Assembly (NCBI GenBank): GCA_900315925.1
Contig: ONAV01000010.1
Span: 35,743-99,742, forward strand
DNA: 64,000 bases
Reading direction: 5' to 3'
Source of the DNA: an uncultured Selenomonadales bacterium
GTDB taxonomy: Bacteria; Bacillota; Negativicutes; Acidaminococcales; Acidaminococcaceae
Position numbers and translations under genes: made by a program. Shown piece by piece: positions 26,937 through 35,760 of this stretch (position 1 is the stretch's first letter; the number at the start of each line of letters is the position of its first letter). A model generated the notes under the pieces. The model was not told where the DNA came from. It saw only the letters and a list, made by a program, of their open reading frames with translations, and did not search any database.

Positions 26937-27676
26937 CTACCTGTCTAACATCATTTTTCTTTCTTTGAAATACACCGGCTGCAGCTCCGCTTCTTTTGCT
27001 ATAGCTGCCGCTACACCCAGACGCCGGCCAATATGCTCCGTGTAATGGGCGTCGCTGCCCAGCGTGCAGTATTTGCCGCCCAGTTCTTTATACCGTTTGT
27101 ATAAAGGCAGCAACGCGTTAACCGCCGCCTCGGCATCCAGCCGCCGTGTGTTGATTTCAATGGGTTTATTCTTTTCAATCAAAACCGTAAACAGCCTGTC
27201 CCACTCCTGCTGGTTTTCTTCCATATGGAATTCCTTATCCGCATAGGGCCAGTACCGGCAGATGTAATCAATATGCCCGAAAGCATCAAAGTTGTTATGA
27301 CTTTCCGCGGAACGAATGCTGTCCCGGAGGAAGTCGTGCATGGTTTCCTCTTTGGACAGGCCTTTATACGTTGTCACCTCGTACAAGTCCAGCCGATTCA
27401 TCATGTGGATGGAACCGATCACAAAGTCAAAGGGATAACCTTCCGGCACTTTGTCTTCCTTTTCTGCTAAATGGGGCTGCATCCCCACTTCGATGCCCAG
27501 CAGCACGTTGTCGCTGCGCAGGGGCAGGTTCTTTTTAAAATACGCGTCCCGGTCGAACAGGAACTGCTCCGGATTGGTGGGATATTCATAATCCCAGTGC
27601 TCCGTCAGGATGATTCCGATGCCCAGCTTATTTTCGAATCGCAGGAAAACTCACAGTGATTGTGTGTATCAAACAT
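26937..27676 (-). pseudogene. PHP-domain phosphoesterase (histidinol-phosphatase type), frameshifted
   Basis: The PHP fold uses a metal cluster to hydrolyse phosphoesters; the small stand-alone type is often histidinol-phosphatase. An ATG at 27676 starts MFDTHNHCEFSCDSK, including the metal-binding HNH motif. The frame is then lost near 27628. In another frame the protein resumes LGIGIILTEHWDYEYPTNPEQ and continues to the end with the conserved DFVIGSIHMMN, FDAFGHIDY and GSDAHYTEHIG metal-ligand motifs. Compared with the family, about 11 residues of the first helix are missing at the joint, with net loss not a multiple of three. Probably inactive as written, or a sequence error. Confidence 0.8.
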
Positions 27677-27796
27677 GGTCTTCTTCCTTGTAAAGTTACT
27701 CAATTATAAAGCAAGTCCTGTTATGGAAAATCAATATTGCCAAAGGATTGTTTCTTTAAACGCAAGACTCCGATTCGTTTCTTTGCTTTCTTCACC

Positions 27797-28871
27797 TTAC
27801 ACATTAAACCGGAATTCCACAACGTCCCCGTCCTGCATGACGTAGTCCTTGCCTTCCAGACGGACCAGCCCTTTTTCCCGGGCCGCCACCTTGCTGCCGC
27901 ATTTTACCAGGTCGTCGTAGGAAACGATTTCCGCTTTGATAAAGCCTTTTTCAAAATCCGTATGGATCTTGCCGGCGGCCTGGGGCGCTTTCGTGCCGAT
28001 GTTGATGGTCCAGGCCCGGCTTTCGATTTCGCCGGCAGTCAGATAGGTCTGCAGGCCCAGCAGCTTGAAGCCCGCCTTAATCAGACGGTTCAGGCCCGCT
28101 TCCGTAAGCCCTTCCATTTCCAGATATTCTTTTGCTTCTTCTTCCGGCAGTTCCGCGATCTCCGCTTCCACTTTGGCAGAGATCACCACCACCTCCGCAT
28201 GCTCCTGGGCAGCGAACTCCTGCACCGCTTTCACATGGGGATTACCGCTGGCATCCGCCGCTTCTTCTTCCGCCACGTTGCAGACATAAATGATGGGCTT
28301 CCTTGTCAGCAGATGCAGGTCGTAAAGAGCTGCTTCTTCCTCCTCGGTAAACTCCATCCGGCGGGCCGGCACAATATCCTCCAGCCCTTTGGCGACGCGT
28401 TCCAGCAGCGCCTGTTCCGCCGCCGCCTTTTTATCATGGGCTTTCAGCAGCTTTTCCACTTTTTTCATGCGGTTGTTGATGGTATCAATATCCGCCAGGC
28501 ATAATTCCGTATCAATAATCTGGATGTCCCGCACCGGGTCCACGCTAGCAGCGCACCACTTCAGCAATGGCGTCGGTGTTGCGGATATGGCTGAGGAACT
28601 GGTTGCCCAGCCCTTCGCCCTTGGACGCGCCCTTTACCAGCCCGGCGATATCCACAAAATGCATGATAGCCGGCGTGATTTTCCGGGAATTGAACATTTT
28701 GGCCAGTACGTCCAGCCGTTCATCCGGCACCGCCACAACCCCTTCATTGGGCTCAATGGTGCAGAAGGGATAATTGGCCGCCTCCGCCCCGGCTTTGGTG
28801 ATGGCGTTAAATAGCGTGCTTTTGCCTACGTTGGGAAGCCCAACAATACCTACATCCAGATTCGTGCTCAC
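27797..28871 (-). pseudogene. ychF: Redox-regulated ATPase YchF/OLA1, frameshifted
   Basis: A conserved Obg-family P-loop ATPase associated with ribosomes and stress. Start GTG 28871 (AAAGGAGAG upstream). The N-terminal part has [35 protein letters not shown] and ends AIAEVVRC before a TAG at 28545. The rest, in another frame, begins SVDPVRDIQIIDTELCLAD and includes the coiled-coil insert, NVAEEEA and the C-terminal TGS domain ending DGDVVEFRFNV. In relatives about 11 residues (FxDxxIxHVxG) join the two parts, so about 32-35 bases are missing. No slippery sequence is seen, so programmed frameshifting is unlikely. Confidence 0.88.
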
Positions 28872-28983
28872 AGTTTTCTCTCCTTTATTCATGCTGCGTG
28901 ATTAAGCTGCAGATTTTTCTACTATTGAATGACATATTATTATAACATAAGAAAAGTAAGTTAGCAAAAAATAAGTGACGGGC

Positions 28984-29055
28984 AAGACTCCGCAAAACCA
29001 CTCAGGTTTGCTATTTCACAGATGCATTCACTTTTGCTTTTTCCATAAACGCGTA
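28984..29055. repeat. Degenerate partial copy of the MITE-like hairpin
   Basis: AAGACTCCGCAAAACC, then TTTGCTATTTCACAGATGCATTCACTT, resembles the left arm of the element at 7444-7621. The tip and right arm are missing. It sits in the 345-base gap between ychF and the ZIP gene, which otherwise holds only a promoter. Confidence 0.45.
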
Positions 29056-29156
29056 CAGCAATTCCCGCAACAAGAATGAATTATACTCTTGTCAGAATCG
29101 AAATGCAAGAATAAAAACCGTCCGTGATGGCGAATTCAGAAACAGGAAAAAACTAT

Positions 29157-29184
29157 TTGCCTTATTATAAAAGTTGAGTATAAT
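29157..29184 (+). promoter_or_regulatory. Promoter of the ZIP transporter gene
   Basis: TTGCCT, 16-base spacer, TATAAT, about 33 bases before the start codon. Confidence 0.7.
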
Positions 29185-29216
29185 AATTAGTACATAATTG
29201 CAATAAGAGGTAAATT

Positions 29217-30002
29217 ATGCCAACTGAAATGTTACAGGCCCTCCTGATTCCTTTTCTGGGAACTGCGCTGGGAGCCGGCTGTGTATTTTTTATTCGGGGT
29301 AACCTGCACTGGAAGGTAGAGCGCGCCTTCACAGGATTTGCTGCCGGGGTCATGGTAGCTGCTTCCATCTGGAGCCTGATCATCCCGGCTATGGAGCAGT
29401 CAAAAGCCATGGAAAATCTGGCGTTTCTGCCGGCGTTGGTCGGATTCTGGTTCGGCGTACTGTTTATCCTGCTGCTGGATCACATCATCCCCCATCTGCA
29501 CAGGGAAAGCAAAGAATCCGAAGGCATGTCCAGCTCCCTGTCGCGCACGGTAAAACTGGTACTGGCGGTAACACTGCACAATATTCCTGAAGGAATGGCG
29601 GTAGGCGTGGTCTACGCAGGTCTCTTATCCCAGATGGTCAGCGGCATTACCCAGACCGGCGCACTGGCGCTGGCGTTAGGCATAGCCATCCAAAATTTTC
29701 CGGAAGGCGCTATTATTTCCCTGCCGTTGCGGGCTGAAGGGGTAAGCAACGGAAAAGCATTCCTGTATGGAAGTCTGTCCGGTATCGTGGAACCCATCGG
29801 TACCTTCCTGACGATTATGGCAGTGAGCTATGTGGTTCCGTTCCTTCCGTACTTTCAGGGATTTGCCGCCGGAACCATGCTGTATGTAGTAGTCGAAGAA
29901 CTGATTCCGGAAATGAGCCAGGGGCAACACTCGGATATCGGGGCCATTGCATTCGCCATGGGATTTTCTTTGATGATGGTACTTGACGTAGCGTTAGGAT
30001 AA
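29217..30002 (+). CDS. ZIP-family divalent metal transporter
   Basis: Membrane importer (zinc, iron or manganese) of 261 residues and about eight helices. The metal-binding helices carry the ZIP signature HNIPEGMAVGVVYAG and the paired NFPEGAIISLPLRAEG; a histidine-containing loop (DHIIPHLHRESKE) lies between helices 3 and 4. The C-terminal EELIPEMSQGQHSDIG segment is also typical. It has its own promoter and a terminator built from the repeat region downstream, so it is probably monocistronic. Confidence 0.92.
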   Translation: MPTEMLQALLIPFLGTALGAGCVFFIRGNLHWKVERAFTGFAAGVMVAASIWSLIIPAMEQSKAMENLAFLPALVGFWFGVLFILLLDHIIPHLHRESKESEGMSSSLSRTVKLVLAVTLHNIPEGMAVGVVYAGLLSQMVSGITQTGALALALGIAIQNFPEGAIISLPLRAEGVSNGKAFLYGSLSGIVEPIGTFLTIMAVSYVVPFLPYFQGFAAGTMLYVVVEELIPEMSQGQHSDIGAIAFAMGFSLMMVLDVALG

Positions 30003-30031
30003 CATTACCTGTTCCGTTACCAGTAATAAAA

Positions 30032-30256
30032 TGGGGACATCGTAAAACATGTCCCCGGGACAAATCGGGGACAATCCGGGGACATGATGGGGACATGATG
30101 GGGACATGATGGGGACACCATGTAACGCAGCGTTACATGGTGCGTTACATAGCAGCGTTACATAACGTTACACAGCGTTACATAATGCGTGACATAGCGT
30201 GACAGCCCTGTGACAACTTGTGACACTTTGCGTGACACAGGATGTGACAGGGCTGT
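30032..30256. repeat. Word-repeat region: GGGGACA, GTTACA and GTGACA clusters
   Basis: Three successive clusters of related short words: GGGGACA(TGAT) five to six times, then GCGTTACAT about five times, then GTGACA about six times. Nested palindromes occur, notably CCATGTAACGC-A-GCGTTACATGG (30118-30140) and TGTCCCCGGGACA. Spacing is irregular and there are no spacers of constant length. Origin and function unknown. Confidence 0.9.
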
Positions 30257-30263
30257 ATTTTTT
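30202..30263 (+). terminator. Terminator of the ZIP gene, built within the word repeats
   Basis: ACAGCCCTGT (30202-30211) and ACAGGGCTGT (30247-30256) pair perfectly and ATTTTTT follows. The long loop is filled with GTGACA repeats. Confidence 0.6.
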
Positions 30264-30462
30264 ATGCAAAAAAACAATTAAGTTAAAGAAAAATGCGCCA
30301 AAACACCGGCGCATCATTAGAGAATTTGGATATTCAAGAAGTGTTTCGGTCGTTTTTCCGACCGGGATTTTTACAAAAATCCCCTTATTATGCGGTTTTC
30401 CGGCGCAAGGCTTTATAGTTACTAAAATATGAAAGATAACTTGTGAAAGCCGAACTTGCTTT
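30264..30462. other. Intergenic sequence with two small hairpins
   Basis: ATGCGCC-AAAACACC-GGCGCAT (30289-30311) and GGTCG-TTTTTC-CGACC (about 30347-30363), the second followed by GGGATTTTT. Nothing coding was seen. Confidence 0.4.
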
Positions 30463-31068
30463 TTATTTCACCTCGTGGTCTCTTCGTTTTCTGACCGTCG
30501 GATGCGACTCATTAATTTTCCGATAGCAGGGACAGTCCCTGTCATGGTCGTTGATAATCCCGCAGGCCTGTAGGTGGGAATAGATTGTAACTGCGCCTAC
30601 AAATTTGAAGCCGCGTTTCTTCAGATCTTTACTGATTCTGTCGGAGAGCCCGTTGCTGACCGGAATCGTTCCAGCATCATGCCCCTGATACAGGATTGTC
30701 TTCCCACCGGAATACGCCCAAATATATCCGCAAAAGCTCCCGTATTCCTCACGCACCTTCTGATAGCACCGGGCATTGTTGATTACGGCCTCAACTTTGC
30801 GCCGGGACCGGATCATGCCTTCTGTGTTCAGGATGCGCTCCACATCTGCATCATCATAGGCGGCAATCCTGTCATAATCAAAATTGTCAAAGCATCGCCG
30901 GAAGATTTCACGCTTCTTCAGCATCAAGTCCCAGCTCAGACCACATTGCAGGCATTCCAGCGACAGGTGTTCAAACATATGCCGGTCGTCGTGTACCGGG
31001 ATGCCCCATTCGGTATCGTGGTATATTCTGTTGGCTTCATTTATGTCTGCCCAAGTACAATAGCCCAT
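30463..31068 (-). CDS. tag: DNA-3-methyladenine glycosylase I
   Basis: Base-excision repair enzyme removing 3-methyladenine. About 200 residues. The N-terminal part has YCTWADINEANRIYHDTEWG and HMFEHLSLECLQCGLSW, holding the catalytic glutamate region, followed by the helix-hairpin fold and the C-terminal zinc-snap residues (H in IYSHLQACGIINDH and C in DCPCY). I chose the ATG at 31068, with ACGAGG just upstream, over the TTG six bases earlier. It lies downstream of hicAB but is probably a separate function. Confidence 0.92.
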   Translation of the reverse strand: MGYCTWADINEANRIYHDTEWGIPVHDDRHMFEHLSLECLQCGLSWDLMLKKREIFRRCFDNFDYDRIAAYDDADVERILNTEGMIRSRRKVEAVINNARCYQKVREEYGSFCGYIWAYSGGKTILYQGHDAGTIPVSNGLSDRISKDLKKRGFKFVGAVTIYSHLQACGIINDHDRDCPCYRKINESHPTVRKRRDHEVK

Positions 31069-31110
31069 TTCCAACCTCGTATTTCAAACAAGCCATAAGC
31101 CAGGATATCT

Positions 31111-31491
31111 TCACACCAGATTCAACCGTTCTTTCAATGCATCCTGCAGTACTTTGGACAGGCTGATGTTTTTCATTTCCGCTTCCTTTGCCAGCCAGGC
31201 AGGGATGGACAGCATTTTCTTAACTGCCCTTGTGTCGCGGCGATACTTGTCAATATCGGTAGAGATATAAGTCAGCTGTCCTTCGTCTGCCGTTAAGTCG
31301 GCAATATTGGATGGAGCAGGAATCTCTTGCTTGTTTTCAATAAGGCTTACCAGATACAGGCCCAAAGCCTCCTGCGCCAGTTCCATTGTTTCCTCCAATG
31401 ATTCACCATAGGTCTGACAGCCTTCCAAATCCGGAAACTCAATCCAGTATCCACCTTCTTCATGTAATATAGCAGGATAAACTTTTAACAT
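31111..31491 (-). CDS. hicB: HicB-family antitoxin
   Basis: Antitoxin of a type II HicAB module, about 126 residues. The N-terminal degraded RNase-H-like HicB domain is visible (MLKVYPAILHEEGGYWIEFPDLEGCQTYGESLEETMELAQEA split across the fold), and the C-terminal part (KMLSIPAWLAKEAEMKNISLSKVLQDALKERL) is a ribbon-helix-helix DNA-binding segment. I chose ATG 31491, where AAAGGA precedes; an ATG at 31509 is also possible. It lies 28 bases after hicA, the usual toxin-first order, and its RHH end probably autoregulates the pair. Confidence 0.9.
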   Translation of the reverse strand: MLKVYPAILHEEGGYWIEFPDLEGCQTYGESLEETMELAQEALGLYLVSLIENKQEIPAPSNIADLTADEGQLTYISTDIDKYRRDTRAVKKMLSIPAWLAKEAEMKNISLSKVLQDALKERLNLV

Positions 31492-31519
31492 GGCTTTCTG
31501 TCCTTTCATTAATTGTTAA

Positions 31520-31696
31520 TTACTGTAGCCCCGTTCTCTTTTTGATTGCGTTCAGCAGCCCCGGTGGCAGGTCAGAGTTGTGACAAGGAATAACTTCTGT
31601 CTGGTTGCCTTTCTTCATAATATGATGACTTCCTTTAATCCGGTCTATTTTCCAACCCATTTTCAAAAGCTGCTTCACAACGTCTATTCCTTTCAT
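31520..31696 (-). CDS. hicA: HicA-family mRNA interferase toxin
   Basis: A 58-residue double-stranded RNA-binding-like toxin that cleaves or blocks mRNAs when not bound by HicB. The sequence starts MKGIDVVKQLLKMGWKIDRI and has the catalytic histidine in GSHHIMKKG, then TEVIPCHN and a short basic end (KKRTGLQ). It uses an ATG at 31696. The position immediately before hicB on the same strand supports the call. It looks complete, so the module is probably functional. Confidence 0.9.
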   Translation of the reverse strand: MKGIDVVKQLLKMGWKIDRIKGSHHIMKKGNQTEVIPCHNSDLPPGLLNAIKKRTGLQ

Positions 31697-31881
31697 GTAT
31701 TACTCCTTATCACATTTTATTATATAATTTATATAAAATCAAGATAAAATATATAAATTATATAAAATTGTTACCCAAATTCAACACTATCTTCATCCGG
31801 TTTCAAACTAATGTTCGTGATTATTGTAGCACAGTTTATGAAAAATGAAAAGCAAACAGCTAAATAACTTCTCCCTTCCGC

Positions 31882-31909
31882 AAGGTTGGTCGTAGAAACG
31901 ACCAACCTT
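31882..31909. repeat. Perfect 11-bp inverted repeat
   Basis: AAGGTTGGTCG-TAGAAA-CGACCAACCTT, no U-run. It lies in the 647-base non-coding stretch 31697-32343 between hicA and DUF951, which also holds the element at 32081-32265 and a terminator. Confidence 0.6.
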
Positions 31910-32080
31910 AAACCTCAAACCCGCATGGATACTGGGCTGAAGCAGCATCACCTCTTAATATATAAAGGTAGGATCTTATTGGAAGCTAAGGCTGTAGAAA
32001 TGACTGGAAGGCAGTGCATTTCAACTGAAAAAGAGGCATGACTCAGAGTTTCCCCGCCAATTTCACTGAATAAAGTACGT

Positions 32081-32265
32081 AACGGTTGCGGCGGGAAAGG
32101 CTGAAGCAAAACGTAGTGAGCGTTTGCGTCATTCCATGAGACGAAATGAGCCGGCCGTGGCGAGACTGTCTGAGGGCGAAGCCCGAGTTTCGAAGCCACA
32201 GGCGAATGAGTCCATGGAATAGCAAACGGGAACGTTTTTGCGCAGCCTTTCCCGCCGCAGCGTTT
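32081..32265. mobile_element. MITE-like long-hairpin element, copy 2
   Basis: About 185 bp whose ends are near-perfect inverted repeats: AACGGTTGCGGCGGGAAAGG at the left and the complement of CCTTTCCCGCCGCAGCGTTT at the right. The inversion continues inward (GCGTTTGC..ATTCCATGAGAC with GAGTCCATGGAATAGCAAACG) to the tip GGGCGAAGCCC, so the whole element folds as one hairpin. The inner sequence matches, in inverted orientation, the element at 7444-7621. No transposase is present. Target-site duplication is not obvious. Confidence 0.7.
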
Positions 32266-32297
32266 ACATTGGAAATAATCAAAGAGTCATTACACAC

Positions 32298-32329
32298 AAA
32301 AAGCAGGCGCCCCCATTGGAACGCCTGCC
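32298..32329 (-). terminator. Intrinsic terminator after the DUF951 gene
   Basis: GGCAGGCGTTC pairs with GGGCGCCTGC and TTTTT follows on the minus strand, 15 bases beyond the stop at 32344. Confidence 0.8.
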
Positions 32330-32343
32330 TTATTATTCAGTAT

Positions 32344-32544
32344 TCACTTTTCCTCTTTCGGCAGCACTTCCCGCACCGCCTTCACAAACTTGGTGCGCGG
32401 TATCATCACGTGATGCCCGCAGCCGCAGCAACGCAGACCGAAATCCATACCCGTGCGGGTAATTTCCCAGTTGGAAGAACCGCAGGGGTGCGGCTTCTTC
32501 ATCCGCACGATATCGCCCACGTTAAATTCAGCTTTTGCATCCAT
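32344..32544 (-). CDS. DUF951 family small protein
   Basis: 66 residues, a small conserved protein of Firmicutes with unknown function. The family pattern is visible: FNVGDIVRMKKPHPCGSSNWEI, then a DFGLRCCGCGHHVMIPR segment with a cysteine cluster that may bind zinc. It follows the CBS-ACT gene by two bases (stop to start), so the two are translated from one message; a terminator follows. Confidence 0.85.
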   Translation of the reverse strand: MDAKAEFNVGDIVRMKKPHPCGSSNWEITRTGMDFGLRCCGCGHHVMIPRTKFVKAVREVLPKEEK

Positions 32545-32546
32545 TT

Positions 32547-33206
32547 TTATTTTGCCCTGCCGGTAGTAATATTAGTCACGTTAAAGCCGGCTTCCCGGAT
32601 TTCTTCGATGATGCCCATGCCAACCTGGGAAAGATCTGCCGTAATGGTCATTTCTTTTTCTCCCGGCCGTTTGGTTTCACTGGTTACACAAGACAAAATA
32701 TTGATGCCCTGGTCGGCAAACATTTTTGCTACTTCAGCCAGCACACCCGGTTTATCGGAAGCGTCGATGGTAATACGGGTTGCATACTGGCCTAATCCGA
32801 AAATATCCACCAGCGCACGGAACACATCGGTATCCGTTACGATGCCGCACAGATTATTTTCTTCATCCAGAACCGGTACGGAGTTGATCTGGTCCTGATA
32901 CATCAGAGACGCCACATCAGCCAGGTCTGCCGTCTGGTAAACCGTTTTCACGTTATGGGTCATAACATCTTTTACTTTAATACGGCTTAACAGGTAGGAA
33001 GCCTCGTAACGGGAAAGGGTACTTGCTTCCGAAGGGGAAGCCATCCGCACATCTTTATCCGTAATGATCCCTACGACCATTCCGGCATCATTCACTACCG
33101 GAACACGGCGGATATTGTCGTCGCTCATCAGTCCCTGCAGCTCCAGCAGCGTCTGATTCTGATTAATGGTAACTACGTTAACCGTCATAATATCTTTAAC
33201 AAGCAT
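32547..33206 (-). CDS. CBS-pair and ACT-domain regulatory protein
   Basis: 219 residues: two CBS motifs (residues 1-135, MTVNVVTINQNQTLLELQGLMSDDNIRRVPVV and the second starting VKDVMTHNVKTVYQTADL; DTDVFRA closes the pair) followed by an ACT domain (RITIDASDKPGVLAEVAKMFADQGINI). CBS pairs bind adenosine nucleotides and ACT domains usually bind amino acids. AGGAGGTTTTATTC fixes the ATG at 33206. It lies about 110 bases after livF, suggesting, by inference, a sensor of branched-chain amino acid supply. AcuB-like proteins share this architecture. Confidence 0.85.
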   Translation of the reverse strand: MLVKDIMTVNVVTINQNQTLLELQGLMSDDNIRRVPVVNDAGMVVGIITDKDVRMASPSEASTLSRYEASYLLSRIKVKDVMTHNVKTVYQTADLADVASLMYQDQINSVPVLDEENNLCGIVTDTDVFRALVDIFGLGQYATRITIDASDKPGVLAEVAKMFADQGINILSCVTSETKRPGEKEMTITADLSQVGMGIIEEIREAGFNVTNITTGRAK

Positions 33207-33316
33207 GAATAAAACCTCCTGTATTCTCTTATTCTCTTGCTTCATTAATTATATCACAGATTAACAACTGCGTCTTAAAAGTTCAGTATTCCCCGTCCGG
33301 CTACGCGTTTTCGGAA

Positions 33317-34027
33317 TCAGCCGCCCAGGTACGCTTTCTGTACCGCTTCACTGTTCAGCAGCTCTTTGCCGGTTCCTTCCAGCGTAATGTTTCCGGTTTC
33401 CAGCACGTAGGCCTTATCCGCAATGGACAGCGCCATTCTTGCGTTCTGTTCTACCAGCAGCACCGTGGTCCCGCTGTCGTTGATCTCTTTGATGATGTTA
33501 AAAATTTCCTGTACCAGAAGGGGCGCCAGACCCATGGACGGTTCATCCAGCAGCATCAGCCGGGGACGGCTCATCAGCGCCCGGCCCATGGCCAGCATCT
33601 GCTGTTCGCCGCCGGACAGGGTGCCCGCGATCTGGTCTTTCCGCTCTAACAGGCGGGGGAATTTGGTAAAGACATCTGTCAGGTCTTTATTGATTTCTTC
33701 TTTATCTCTGCGAAGATACGCGCCAAGCTCCAGATTCTCCAATACCGTCATATTGGCAAACACATGCCGTCCTTCCGGAACCTGGCTCAGCCCCATACCC
33801 ACAATTTTATGGGCAGGTTTTCCGGTAATGTCCTGTCCTTCAAAGGTGATTTTCCCGGTTTTCGGTTTCAATAACCCGGAAATCGTATGCAGCGTAGTGG
33901 ACTTCCCGGCGCCGTTGGAACCGATCAGGGTGGTGATGCCGCCTTTGGCTACAGACAGGCTGATACCCTTGATTGCATGGATCGCGCCATAATATACGTT
34001 GATGTCCTCAACTGTCAGCATGTCCAT
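33317..34027 (-). CDS. livF: Branched-chain amino acid ABC transporter, ATP-binding protein LivF
   Basis: Second ATPase of the LIV importer, about 236 residues. Walker A GSNGAGKST, Q-loop near SQVPEGRHVFANMTVLENL, signature LSGGEQQMLAMGRAL, Walker B LMLLDEPSMGLAP and H-loop region (LLVEQN) are present; VPEGR and the final LLNSEAVQKAYLG are typical of LivF. I chose ATG 34027 with GGAGGTGTAACAGG upstream. Last gene of livJHMGF, starting 4 bases after livG. Confidence 0.95.
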   Translation of the reverse strand: MDMLTVEDINVYYGAIHAIKGISLSVAKGGITTLIGSNGAGKSTTLHTISGLLKPKTGKITFEGQDITGKPAHKIVGMGLSQVPEGRHVFANMTVLENLELGAYLRRDKEEINKDLTDVFTKFPRLLERKDQIAGTLSGGEQQMLAMGRALMSRPRLMLLDEPSMGLAPLLVQEIFNIIKEINDSGTTVLLVEQNARMALSIADKAYVLETGNITLEGTGKELLNSEAVQKAYLGG

Positions 34028-34031
34028 CCTG

Positions 34032-34808
34032 TTACACCTCCCCGCCCAGATACGCTTTGATAACCCGTTTGTTCTTCTTGATTTCATCCGGTGTGCCGGT
34101 AGCGATACACATACCGTATTCCAGCACGTACAGCCGCTCACAGACACCCATGACCAGGCTCATGTCATGTTCGATAAGCAAAATGGAAATTTTAAAATTA
34201 TCCCGCAGCCACCGGATCATTTCCATCAGCTCTTTGGTTTCCTGGGGATTCATGCCGGCAGCCGGTTCGTCCAGCAGCAGGAGCTGGGGTTTCGTTGCCA
34301 GGGCCCGGGCAATCTCCAGACGCCGCTGGGCGCCGTAAGGCAGGTTCTTCGCCATATCATAGGCGTGCTTGTCCAGATGGAACAGCTTTAACAGTTCCAT
34401 GCCTTTTTCCGTTACGTTGTTCTCTTCGTCAAAATACCGCTTTACCCGCAAAATAGCGTGGGGCAGACTGTAATTGATGTGCATGTTATAGGCAATCTTT
34501 ACGTTGTCCAGTACCGACAGCTCGGAGAACAGACGGATGTTCTGGAAGGTTCGGGCCATGCCCATCTGGGTCACCTGATAGGATTTTTTCCCGTTGATGA
34601 GCTTGCCGTCAAAATAAATCTGCCCTTCCGTCGGCAAATACACGCCGGTAATCATATTGAAGGCGGTGGTCTTGCCGGCGCCGTTAGGTCCGATGAGACC
34701 TACCAGCTCCCCTTCGTCAATATGCATCGTTAAATTGGAAACGGCCCGCAGACCACCGAACACGATGGAAACATCCTGCAGGTCCAGTAAACGCTTTTTA
34801 TCACTCAT
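34032..34808 (-). CDS. livG: Branched-chain amino acid ABC transporter, ATP-binding protein LivG
   Basis: 258 residues. Walker A GPNGAGKTT, the LivG-type insert FQNIRLFSELSVLDNVKIAYN, signature LPYGAQRRLEIARALA, Walker B LLLLDEPAAGMNP and EHDMSLVMGVCERLYVLEYG. The C-terminal extension (IKKNKRVIKAYLGGE) is typical. GGGAGGTAAGAGCC precedes the ATG, which overlaps the livM stop by 8 bases, indicating translational coupling. Confidence 0.96.
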   Translation of the reverse strand: MSDKKRLLDLQDVSIVFGGLRAVSNLTMHIDEGELVGLIGPNGAGKTTAFNMITGVYLPTEGQIYFDGKLINGKKSYQVTQMGMARTFQNIRLFSELSVLDNVKIAYNMHINYSLPHAILRVKRYFDEENNVTEKGMELLKLFHLDKHAYDMAKNLPYGAQRRLEIARALATKPQLLLLDEPAAGMNPQETKELMEMIRWLRDNFKISILLIEHDMSLVMGVCERLYVLEYGMCIATGTPDEIKKNKRVIKAYLGGEV

Positions 34809-35748
34809 GGCTCTTACCTCCCTTCAGGCTGTTGAAAACCTTTTCGGAAAGTTCCTTATTACCGAACAGTCCCTGGGGACGGTACAGCATCAGGATAATC
34901 ATGGCCAGTGAGTAGATAATCATACGCCATTCCGGGAAATCTGCCAGCGCCGCCGAAATAAAGGTCAGCAGGATGGCGCCGGTGATGGAGCCGGTAAGAG
35001 AACCCAGGCCGCCCAGCACTACCATGGTCAGGATATCGAAGGAGCGCATGAAGGTGAAGGACGCCGGATGGGCGATGAAGAAGTAATGGGAGAACAGTAC
35101 CCCGGCAGTCCCTGCAAAGGAAGCGCCCAGAGTAAAGGCCATGACTTTGTATTTGGTGGTGTCGATGCCCATGGTGTCCGCCGCGATTTCGTTTTCGCGG
35201 ATGGCCAGGCAGGCCCGGCCGTGGGCAGAGTTCTTAAAGTTTTTGATAAAGAACAGTACGGCGATCATCAGCCAGAAAGTGATGGTGAAGTTGGTCATAC
35301 GGGGAATGCCCATCAGACCGGAAGCACCGCCGATATATTCAATATTGAGGATACAGATACGGATGATTTCGCCTAAACCCAGGGTCGCGATGGCCAGATA
35401 GTCGCCGTCCAGCCGCAGGGTAGGCAGACCGATGAGGAAACCCAGAAAGCCGGCGGCTACAGTTCCGGCTACAATGGCCAACGGGAACGAAAAGCCCAGC
35501 TTCACCGTCATAACAGCGCCCACGTAGGCGCCTACCGCCAGAAACCCGGCGTGACCGATGGAGAACTGACCGGTAAAGCCGTTGATCATGTTCAGGCTGG
35601 ATGCCAGAATCACGTTCATGCAGATCAGTATCAAGTTCAGTTCCCAGAACGGCCCGATGACCTCTGCAGTCATAAGACCCTGCAGGATTGCAAATAATAC
35701 GGCAGAGGCGGCCAATGCTTTTAAGTCAAACTTACGTACTTTATTCAT
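34801..35748 (-). CDS. livM: Branched-chain amino acid ABC transporter, permease LivM
   Basis: Membrane subunit paired with LivH, about 315 residues with 8-10 helices. LivM features: NMINGFTGQFSIGHAGFLAVGAY, GLPTLRLDGDYLAIATLGLGEI and, at the coupling end, ARACLAIRENEIAADTMGID. Start is ATG 35748 with AGAGGTG upstream; a GTG three codons earlier is also in frame. It sits 12 bases after the livH stop. Confidence 0.94.
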   Translation of the reverse strand: MNKVRKFDLKALAASAVLFAILQGLMTAEVIGPFWELNLILICMNVILASSLNMINGFTGQFSIGHAGFLAVGAYVGAVMTVKLGFSFPLAIVAGTVAAGFLGFLIGLPTLRLDGDYLAIATLGLGEIIRICILNIEYIGGASGLMGIPRMTNFTITFWLMIAVLFFIKNFKNSAHGRACLAIRENEIAADTMGIDTTKYKVMAFTLGASFAGTAGVLFSHYFFIAHPASFTFMRSFDILTMVVLGGLGSLTGSITGAILLTFISAALADFPEWRMIIYSLAMIILMLYRPQGLFGNKELSEKVFNSLKGGKSHE

Positions 35749-35760
35749 TGTCATCACCTC

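Noticed and set aside
28545..28571. Programmed ribosomal frameshift in ychF
   Set aside because: No slippery sequence or stimulatory structure, and about 11 conserved residues are missing, so a deletion explains it better.
30032..30256. CRISPR array
   Set aside because: Words are 6-7 bases, spacing is irregular and there are no unique spacers of even length or cas genes.
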